Shown one piece after another: positions 1 through 5,371 of a stretch of 9,816 nt of DNA. The translations under genes and the position numbers were made by a program. The notes beneath the pieces were generated by a model. The model saw only the letters and a list, made by a program, of their open reading frames with translations, was not told where the DNA came from and searched no databases. This DNA comes from an uncultured Bacteroides sp. (GTDB lineage Bacteria; Bacteroidota; Bacteroidia; Bacteroidales; Bacteroidaceae), in NCBI GenBank assembly GCA_934716785.1, contig CAKUYM010000152.1, positions 1 to 9,816 of the forward strand, given 5' to 3'. How positions within the stretch are numbered: position 1 is the stretch's first letter; each line of letters begins with the position of its first letter.

Positions 1-132
1 CGCAGCCACTACGTTCAGAACGAAGCCGGTAGTAGTGATAAAGTTAGGAGTTATTCCTATTTTAATCATTCCATGTATCAACGGGTTGATAATCTTGTAA
101 ATCAACTGTTGTAAATAATCTCTGTAATTCAT
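1..132 (-). CDS. CDP-alcohol phosphatidyltransferase family protein (N-terminal 44 codons, partial), probable phosphatidylinositol-phosphate synthase
   Basis: The gene starts at the ATG at 132-130 and runs off the left edge, so only 44 residues are visible. They read as a short amphipathic N-terminus followed by a segment with [14 protein letters not shown] (residues 27-40). The TPN-x-x-T-x-x-G pattern followed by a hydrophobic helix is typical of the first membrane segment of CDP-alcohol phosphatidyltransferases, integral inner-membrane enzymes that move a phosphatidyl group from CDP-diacylglycerol to an alcohol. The catalytic DG-x2-AR-x8-G-x3-D-x3-D motif would lie outside the window, so it cannot be checked. 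It is last of four co-directional genes that begin with inositol-1-phosphate synthase, 26 bp behind GtrA. From that context I infer that inositol-1-phosphate is the acceptor. A glycerol-phosphate or other alcohol acceptor is possible from sequence alone. Confidence 0.8.
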   Translation of the reverse strand, partial: MNYRDYLQQLIYKIINPLIHGMIKIGITPNFITTTGFVLNVVAA

Positions 133-158
133 GTTTATACTTATTTATTTCAATTTTG

Positions 159-656
159 TCAGTTTCTTTTTCCGAACAAGCTCCTTATATCTATATTCCG
201 ATACACGAAGAGACGCTGCATGTTATAATTCCAGAACAGCGCGACGATCACCGCCACCACGATCTTCGGTATAATGAAATAATCGCCGAAATACAGACTG
301 AGCGTATCCTGCACCCATGGAATCTTCGCCAAAGACTCCGTCAGTATATACGTTCCCCATGTATTGAGCCAAACGCTGCAAAGCCACACCAAGATGAACT
401 TGACAGCTACATTCGCCTTTTTGCCTTTCGATTTAAAGGTCCATTTGTAATTAATGATGCAATTGACAATTCCCCCGTAGATAGCCCCCGCCAAGGTGGC
501 ATATACATAGTAGACATCAAACAGCCTGACCAGAAGAATCGTTACGAGGAAGTCTGCGATGGTTGCCATCTGAGCAGAAAGCTGCGCCCTCAAGAACATG
601 AAGAAGCCGCCTTTCTGGGAAATCATCCGTGCAATCTTCTTCAGCCAACCACCCAT
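159..656 (-). CDS. GtrA-family four-helix membrane protein, candidate lipid flippase of the inositol-lipid operon
   Basis: This 165-residue, strongly hydrophobic protein has about four membrane segments, roughly at residues 31-50, 51-70, 85-105 and 126-146. Two GtrA (PF04138) hallmarks are visible: GGIVNCIINYKWTF at 61-74 and the matching FWNYNMQRLFVYR near the C-terminus (141-153), both short Asn/Arg/Trp/Phe motifs at helix ends. Length fits the family, whose members are usually 120-170 residues. GtrA proteins are linked to flipping polyprenyl-phosphate sugars across the inner membrane in O-antigen glucosylation and cell-wall modification. The start at 656 overlaps the end of the PgpA-family gene by 16 bp, implying translational coupling, and the next gene follows after 26 bp. 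Membership in this operon suggests a substrate among inositol phospholipids or their derivatives, which is inference only. Internal Met codons at residues 11, 20 and 30 are alternative starts. Confidence 0.85.
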   Translation of the reverse strand: MGGWLKKIARMISQKGGFFMFLRAQLSAQMATIADFLVTILLVRLFDVYYVYATLAGAIYGGIVNCIINYKWTFKSKGKKANVAVKFILVWLCSVWLNTWGTYILTESLAKIPWVQDTLSLYFGDYFIIPKIVVAVIVALFWNYNMQRLFVYRNIDIRSLFGKRN

Positions 657-1120
657 CTCGCTCCCGCTAACAAGATAAAACTATATACTCCCGCCAGAAT
701 ATCGTCCATCATAACCCCCGTTCCGCCCTTCAGGCTCTCCATCCGGCGCACGCCCAACGGCTTGGTTATGTCAAGTATACGAAATAGTGCAAAGGCTGCA
801 AGCACGTACCAATACCAGTTTTCATTATCGGGAACAGCAAGCAGCGGTATCCACACACCCACCATCTCGTCAACGACAACACGCGACGGGTCTTCGCCCC
901 AGTAAGGTTCCAACCGGTTGGCAGCCCAGATTCCGGCAAACGTGAATGCGACCACCAAGGCGGCAGTAATCCACAGAACGGTGGAGAAAGGAAGCAGGAA
1001 GTACAGCGCAATCCATATGACAGATGCCAACAGCGCCCCTGCCGTGCCGGGAGCGAAAGGAGAAAAACCGGAGCCAAAGCCCGTGCCTATAAAAACAGGT
1101 AAGAAAGGTGGTCTTTTCAT
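641..1120 (-). CDS. PgpA-family membrane phosphatase (phosphatidylglycerophosphatase A-like), probable phosphatidylinositol-phosphate phosphatase
   Basis: The 159-residue product has the full PgpA pattern. The N-terminal GTGFGSGFSPFAPGTAG is at residues 12-28, the acidic VVVDEMVGVW at 81-90, and a C-terminal block FRILDITKPLGVRR (113-126) then GGTGVMMDDILAG (132-144). The conserved acidic residues D84, E85, D117, D139 and D140 are all present, so it should be an active Mg-dependent phosphatase. There are about three to four hydrophobic segments, consistent with an inner-membrane enzyme. PgpA normally converts phosphatidylglycerophosphate to phosphatidylglycerol. Here it sits between inositol-1-phosphate synthase and a CDP-alcohol transferase, so the likelier substrate is phosphatidylinositol-phosphate; I recall such an activity for the equivalent B. 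thetaiotaomicron gene. Its 3' end overlaps GtrA by 16 bp. The ATG at 1120 gives MKRPPF and the expected start of the family. Confidence 0.88.
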   Translation of the reverse strand: MKRPPFLPVFIGTGFGSGFSPFAPGTAGALLASVIWIALYFLLPFSTVLWITAALVVAFTFAGIWAANRLEPYWGEDPSRVVVDEMVGVWIPLLAVPDNENWYWYVLAAFALFRILDITKPLGVRRMESLKGGTGVMMDDILAGVYSFILLAGARWVVG

Positions 1121-1158
1121 ATAAATCGTGTTACAATATTGGGATTTCTACAAAACAA

Positions 1159-1230
1159 AAGTTGAAAGTCGAGAGTTCTCAATTGTTGTCCTTGCAGACG
1201 CAACAACTCTCCACTCTCAACTTTCAACTC
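1159..1230. repeat. Imperfect 30-bp inverted repeat (hairpin) between inositol-phosphate synthase and PgpA-like genes
   Basis: The arms are 1159-1188 and 1201-1230, separated by 12 bases. About 23 of 30 positions match, with one further position able to form G-U in RNA. The longest uninterrupted matches are the outer AGTTGAAAGT and the inner TTGTTG. The right arm is itself a run of 7-bp units of the form CAACTCT: 1204-1210, 1211-1217 (CCACTCT), 1218-1224 (CAACTTT), 1225-1231, then the diverged 1232-1238. The left arm carries the same heptads inverted. In the transcript this would fold into a long hairpin inside the operon. There is no U-tract right after it in the minus direction, so it is not a classic terminator. 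The rest of this 153-bp gap (1121-1158) shows nothing recognisable. Confidence 0.75.
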
Positions 1231-1281
1231 TCAATTTATTCAAGCTTTCAACTTATCCAAGCTCTCCACTTATTTAAGCTA
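1231..1281. repeat. Three tandem 17-bp repeats overlapping the 3' end of the inositol-phosphate synthase gene
   Basis: Three head-to-tail 17-bp units are visible at 1231-1247, 1248-1264 and 1265-1281, of the form TCmAyTTATyCAAGCTn. They read TCAATTTATTCAAGCTT, TCAACTTATCCAAGCTC and TCCACTTATTTAAGCTA. The third unit includes the stop codon of the synthase gene (complement of 1274-1276) and its last codons. The array abuts the heptad-built inverted repeat at 1159-1230. Confidence 0.75.
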
Positions 1282-2563
1282 AATAATCAGGTTCTTTTTC
1301 ACCGATCATGTTACGCAATGTCTGTTTTACCATTCTCCATTGAGTGAACAAGTCGTGTTCCGGCTGATGCTCGAAATCGTGCATCGGGCTCTTGCAGAAG
1401 AATGACAGCCAAGTCTGGATACCACACATGCCTGCACGCATTGCCAAGTCGCTGAACAGCACAAGGTCGAGTGCGATAGGAGCGGCAAGGATAGAGTCGC
1501 GGCAAAGGAAGTTCACCTTGATCTCCATCGGGTAACCCATCCATCCGAAGATGTCGATGTTGTCCCATGCTTCCTTATTGTCCTTGCGGGGCGGATAGTA
1601 GTTGATACGTACCTTATGATAAACATCACCGTAAAGATCGGGGAATTTCTCAGGTTCGAAGATCGTATCGATAACAGACAGCTTGCTGACCTCCTTAGTC
1701 TTGAAGTTGTCCGGATCATCGAGCACCTCACCGTCACGGTTACCCAGGATATTGGTAGAGAACCAACCGCTCACGCCCAGCATACGAGTCTTGAACATCG
1801 GAGCCAATACAGTCTTCATCAGTGTCTGACCACTCTTGAAGTCCTTGCCGGCGATAGGCACATTCTGCTTCTTGGAGAATTCCCACATAGCGGGAGTATC
1901 TACACACAGGTTGGGAGCTCCCATTACGAACGGAGCACCTTCTGCAATGGCAGCGTATGCATAACACATACTCGGAGAAACCACATCCGTCTTGTTCTCT
2001 TTCATTGCCTTTTCCAAAGCAGCGAGCGACATGTGCTCGTCAGACAACGGGATGTAGATTTCAGTACTTGCAGCCCAAAGCACAACGATACGGTCGCAGT
2101 TGTTGGCAGCCTTGAAGTCGCGGATATCCTGGCGAAGCTGTTCCACCATATCCCAGCGTGTAGCCGCGTTCTTGATGTGCGTTCCGTTCAGACGTTTTGC
2201 CCAGTTGTGGTCGAAAGCAGCCGGCATCGGCTTGATAGCTTCCAGTTCGTCCTTAACTCCGTTCAGGTCTTTTTCTTTCAAGACCTCAGCGTACATAGCT
2301 GCCTCATATGCATTATCCGGGAAAATATCCCATCCACCAAAAACAATGTCGTTCAGATTCGTCAAAGGCACAACGTCTTTGATGAGTTTCTCTTCGTTGT
2401 TTTCCATACGCATTGTGGCCAACTGAGTAATAGATCCTATCGGTTTTGCCAGTCCCTTACGAGAGGCAAGTGTACCTACAATCATTGTGGTAGCAACCGC
2501 ACCACCTACTCCAACTACCAATATACCGAGACGTCCGGTAGCTGGTTTAATTTCTTGTTTCAT
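1274..2563 (-). CDS. ino1: myo-inositol-1-phosphate synthase (inositol-3-phosphate synthase)
   Basis: This soluble, NAD-dependent enzyme (429 residues) cyclises D-glucose-6-phosphate to inositol phosphate, the committed step of inositol synthesis. The Rossmann dinucleotide-binding loop is GVGGAVATT at residues 18-26. The signature block GKDFKSGQT (239-247) is followed by NILGNRDG (271-278) and by IKVNFLCRDSILAAP (348-362), which carries a conserved active-site lysine (K349). The length suits the shorter bacterial/archaeal class rather than the roughly 510-residue eukaryotic one. The ATG at 2563 places the Rossmann fold 12 residues in, as expected. It is first of a four-gene co-directional set with a PgpA-like phosphatase, GtrA and a CDP-alcohol transferase, so the product very likely feeds phosphatidylinositol-type lipids. 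A candidate promoter -7 box lies 34 bp upstream. An unusual repeat separates it from the next gene, so the downstream genes may be expressed at a different level. Confidence 0.95.
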   Translation of the reverse strand: MKQEIKPATGRLGILVVGVGGAVATTMIVGTLASRKGLAKPIGSITQLATMRMENNEEKLIKDVVPLTNLNDIVFGGWDIFPDNAYEAAMYAEVLKEKDLNGVKDELEAIKPMPAAFDHNWAKRLNGTHIKNAATRWDMVEQLRQDIRDFKAANNCDRIVVLWAASTEIYIPLSDEHMSLAALEKAMKENKTDVVSPSMCYAYAAIAEGAPFVMGAPNLCVDTPAMWEFSKKQNVPIAGKDFKSGQTLMKTVLAPMFKTRMLGVSGWFSTNILGNRDGEVLDDPDNFKTKEVSKLSVIDTIFEPEKFPDLYGDVYHKVRINYYPPRKDNKEAWDNIDIFGWMGYPMEIKVNFLCRDSILAAPIALDLVLFSDLAMRAGMCGIQTWLSFFCKSPMHDFEHQPEHDLFTQWRMVKQTLRNMIGEKEPDYLA

Positions 2564-2596
2564 TTCTATGCTATTAAAATTAAACTAAAATTGATG

Positions 2597-2604
2597 CAAA
2601 AATA
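2597..2604 (-). promoter_or_regulatory. Candidate Bacteroides -7 box for the inositol-lipid operon
   Basis: On the minus strand this reads TATTTTTG, an exact match to TAnnTTTG. It would start transcription near 2590, giving a leader of about 27 bases before the ATG at 2563. No good TTG -33 element lies at the usual 19-21 bp spacing, but the upstream DNA is very AT-rich (TTAATTAATTA at about 2608-2618). The rest of the 108-bp gap to the DUF5686 gene shows no clear terminator. Confidence 0.5.
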
Positions 2605-2671
2605 AGATTAATTAATTACTAAAGCGAGCTTTATTTGCTATATAAACATTGCAATTAGCAGGATTTAACTT

Positions 2672-5224
2672 TTAGAAGGTCATGTGGAGACTTATTCTCA
2701 AACCGGACTTGTCTATTTCCGGGGAATCACGATAGGTAAGACGCCACACGTAATCCAAGCGTAACACCTTGAATATGTTTTCGATACCGACTCCGGCCTC
2801 CACGTAAGGCGTTTTTCCCATCGTACGGGTATCCGCTATCGGAAAAGCAAACAGACCGTCGCTCAGCGAAGGGTTGTTCTTGTCACTCAAATGTCCATAC
2901 AACCCGCGACAGGAGACAATCTCACGCCATTTCAATTTTTTCAGCAACGGGACACGGTTGAACAGCCACCCGTTGAGGAAATAGGTGACATCCCATGAGA
3001 AGTACTCATCGTTCATGAACTCCATCGCATTCATCAATGAGTAGGATTCGGGCTGGATGGTATAGGAAAGGTTGGCGTTGGGCATGATAAGCAGTGGGAA
3101 CGGTACTTTGTCCCATACTTTACCCGCTTTCAATATCACGTCCGTATAGCCGAAAGCCGAGAACCAGAAACGCTTCTGAATGCCGGCTTCGGTATGGTTG
3201 TAGGTGTAGTCGCTACCCATGATTCCCTTTCCGGCAATGGTGTGCGAAAGGGTGAACACAGGGGCATCCAAGGAGACGGGGAAACGGTTCCATTGGGTCT
3301 GAAAGAATTTCTCGTTCGGCGCGTAACGCAGCTTCAGCTCTGCCGCACTGACAGAAAAATCCTTTACCGGAGTAAGCGCATCGCCCTGTTTCTGCAGAAA
3401 GGGTATCAGGTAGGAGGACTCGTCCGTCCGCCTGCGTGCCGTCAGTTGCAAAGAAAAGCCGGAATAGAACTCGTCGGTATAGGTAATCTCCGCCTGACGA
3501 AAATAGCCGATACGGTCGTCTTTCTCACGTTTCAAAGCCAAGAACACGTTGTCCTTGCTCGTGTAAAGATAGTTCTGACCATATTGGTTGACATCCGACT
3601 CATAGCGCAACTTCAACGAATGGATAGGAAACTCGTTGGCATATTCTTTCTTTTTCTTAAAGGAATACTCCAGCTCTGCCAAGCCTTTCACCCGCTCGTC
3701 CTTGAAGCCGTAGGCAATGTATCCCTTACCGAACAGATGCGGGTTGAGCCAAGCGGTGGTCATCCCTCCGGTACGTATACGGACGCCTTCGAGCGTATTG
3801 CCGCTGACCGTGGCGTTCATCGGACCGATATAGAAAAGAGGGGCTTCCTTGGACGTGGGGATGTAGCCGGTGAAGAGAACGGTAAGCACTTTCTCCGTCC
3901 AATAATAGACCGGATAACTGCGCAGTTGCGCCATCAGCCGGTCAACGGAACTCTCCTGTTGAGAGATTGCCGCTTGCGGTCTGTTCTCCGTCCAAAAGGA
4001 TTCGGGACGCGACAGGGCTGCCGTCTCCTCGATGATACGCTCCGGCTTGCCGAAGACTTTGTCCGCCTCGGCGGTCGGCGTGAAGGTATAGCCGCTGTAG
4101 TCCGCCACACGACGGGCGAAGATGCCGTCCTGCCCTTCAGACAGTTTGAATTCTACGGTGATGCTCTCATGATCAAGCAGGCGCGTACCGTCTTCGGCAC
4201 GCTTGAATTCCTGCTCAAGCAACATATAGTCTACAAAGTTCAAGTTTATCTTTTTGGGGAAGTTGAATACGGCGCGCTTCACAAAGTAAGTGGAGTCGAG
4301 CGTGACATACAAGTGTCCGTTGAAGCCGAACGACTCGGAATTGAAAGGGGTGAAAGCGAGGTCGGCACAAGGCTCACCGGCAATCTGCAACGTATCCATC
4401 AGGTAGTATTTATAGAATCCCGTGCCGATGCGCGACAGGGGGCTGACAAACTTATTGGTGAAGAGCGAGATGTTGTTCTCATAGATATCCACATCCTTGA
4501 ATACTTCATTGATGGCAGCCTGCATGCCTTGCTTGGAGAGAAACTCATCGACACCCGCCTGCTTGCGACCTTTCACCCACTGTTTTTCCGAATGGGGAGA
4601 TTTTCGGTAATAGTCCGTAGCAAGCAACTCACGTGCCGACACGGTAAGAATAGGCTTGCCGGTGACGGCGGAAGTGTCGACATACTCGGTGAGGAAATCA
4701 AACTTGCGATAAAGCCATTTCTTCTGCTTCTCTTCATCGAAGTTGTTCAATGCGAAAGTTGTCTTCTCGTAACGCTCGCGCTGCCAGAAGTCTTTCTCGT
4801 AAGGAGAATAGTTGTCGCGGCTTTCAATCATCCGGCGGACAAATTCGACTGCGGGATTGTCCTTTTTCCGATAGTGCTCGCGCTTGGGTTTCACAACGAC
4901 TTCGGATAGGTCATACGCGGTAGGCGAAAGCGTCACTTTATAGAAGGCATCACGGGCAGGATGGATTCGCCGGCTATCGTCATTGTAGCCGATTACGGAG
5001 ATTACGAGTACAGCCTCAGAGCGGTTGGTTTTGAAGTAGAACCGTCCGTCGCTTCCCGTAGTAGTTCCTTCGGTAGTGTCTTTCAAGCGTACAGATGCAT
5101 AAGGCAGTGGCTCATTGGTCAGAGAATCAGTCACCACGCCCTGCACCACGTATTGGGCACTGAGGGAAACGCTGATTGTCAATAAAAGAAAGAACGTCGA
5201 TATACCTTTTATCATAAATCTCAT
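2672..5224 (-). CDS. DUF5686 outer-membrane protein with N-terminal carboxypeptidase-regulatory-like domain
   Basis: The 850-residue protein begins with a signal peptide ending near SLSA-Q (about residue 23). Next comes a carboxypeptidase-D regulatory-like Ig-type domain (about 26-110) with GVVTDSLTNEPLPYASVRLK, GSDGRFYF and a closing LSEVVVKP. After a KKDNPAVEFVRRMI segment characteristic of DUF5686, there is a long beta-rich region of alternating aromatic and polar strands to the end. The last residues, LRISLHMTF, end in Phe, the usual signal for outer-membrane barrel insertion. It is therefore predicted to be an outer-membrane barrel. The family's function is not established. It has no TonB-plug domain, so it is not a SusC-type transporter. 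Start is the ATG at 5224 (MRFMIKG); the ATG at 5215 is equally plausible and gives a tidier signal peptide. It lies upstream of the inositol-lipid operon on the same strand with its own candidate promoter, so a functional link is unproven. Confidence 0.88.
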   Translation of the reverse strand: MRFMIKGISTFFLLLTISVSLSAQYVVQGVVTDSLTNEPLPYASVRLKDTTEGTTTGSDGRFYFKTNRSEAVLVISVIGYNDDSRRIHPARDAFYKVTLSPTAYDLSEVVVKPKREHYRKKDNPAVEFVRRMIESRDNYSPYEKDFWQRERYEKTTFALNNFDEEKQKKWLYRKFDFLTEYVDTSAVTGKPILTVSARELLATDYYRKSPHSEKQWVKGRKQAGVDEFLSKQGMQAAINEVFKDVDIYENNISLFTNKFVSPLSRIGTGFYKYYLMDTLQIAGEPCADLAFTPFNSESFGFNGHLYVTLDSTYFVKRAVFNFPKKINLNFVDYMLLEQEFKRAEDGTRLLDHESITVEFKLSEGQDGIFARRVADYSGYTFTPTAEADKVFGKPERIIEETAALSRPESFWTENRPQAAISQQESSVDRLMAQLRSYPVYYWTEKVLTVLFTGYIPTSKEAPLFYIGPMNATVSGNTLEGVRIRTGGMTTAWLNPHLFGKGYIAYGFKDERVKGLAELEYSFKKKKEYANEFPIHSLKLRYESDVNQYGQNYLYTSKDNVFLALKREKDDRIGYFRQAEITYTDEFYSGFSLQLTARRRTDESSYLIPFLQKQGDALTPVKDFSVSAAELKLRYAPNEKFFQTQWNRFPVSLDAPVFTLSHTIAGKGIMGSDYTYNHTEAGIQKRFWFSAFGYTDVILKAGKVWDKVPFPLLIMPNANLSYTIQPESYSLMNAMEFMNDEYFSWDVTYFLNGWLFNRVPLLKKLKWREIVSCRGLYGHLSDKNNPSLSDGLFAFPIADTRTMGKTPYVEAGVGIENIFKVLRLDYVWRLTYRDSPEIDKSGLRISLHMTF

Positions 5225-5252
5225 ACCTTATATCCTATTGAATTGAGGGGGA

Positions 5253-5282
5253 CAAAGGTACAGGGAATTAAGTTTACAAAAA
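5253..5282 (-). promoter_or_regulatory. Candidate promoter of the DUF5686 gene
   Basis: The minus strand at 5260-5253 reads TACCTTTG, an exact match to the Bacteroides -7 consensus TAnnTTTG. A T-rich TTTTTG lies upstream (5282-5277), with the TTG 16 bp from the -7 box or TTT at 19 bp, so the -33 part is weak. The predicted start near 5246 gives a leader of about 22 bases. Confidence 0.55.
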
Positions 5283-5296
5283 GGTCTGTTTGACGG

Positions 5297-5324
5297 AAGA
5301 ACTGTTCTTATTTGACACTGTCAA
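5297..5324. promoter_or_regulatory. Two adjacent perfect 13-bp palindromes, possible operator pair
   Basis: AAGAACTGTTCTT at 5297-5309 and TTGACACTGTCAA at 5312-5324 are each perfect inverted repeats of 6-bp arms around one central base. Their centres are 15 bp apart and both contain ACTGT. They lie roughly 50-78 bp upstream of the predicted DUF5686 start site and downstream of the kinase stop codon. The one-base centre and absence of a U-tract make them poor terminators. A dimeric regulator could bind here, which is inference. Confidence 0.4.
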
Positions 5325-5371
5325 GGAAAAATAATCCGGAATTTGGTCAATCCGTCGGCATACACCTGCAC

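Noticed and set aside
156..905. Plus-strand open frame of 249 codons opposite GtrA and the PgpA-like gene
   Set aside because: It covers two overlapping, clearly conserved membrane-protein genes on the minus strand and its own product is low in structure and unrecognisable.
1204..1281. CRISPR-like short repeat array
   Set aside because: The units are 7 and 17 bp with no unique spacers between them; they are directly tandem and no cas genes are near.
1616..2605. Plus-strand open frame of 329 codons opposite inositol-phosphate synthase
   Set aside because: The minus-strand protein has all family motifs; this product resembles nothing known and runs past the promoter of the real gene.
2627..2638. 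Hairpin AAAGC/GCTTT as a terminator for the DUF5686 gene
   Set aside because: A 5-bp stem with a 2-base loop and no following U-tract would not be a stable terminator.
3194..4909. Long open frame on the plus strand (571 codons) opposite the DUF5686 gene
   Set aside because: The translation lacks recognisable domains or signal peptide and is the mirror of a well-supported gene; it is an antisense by-product of codon bias.
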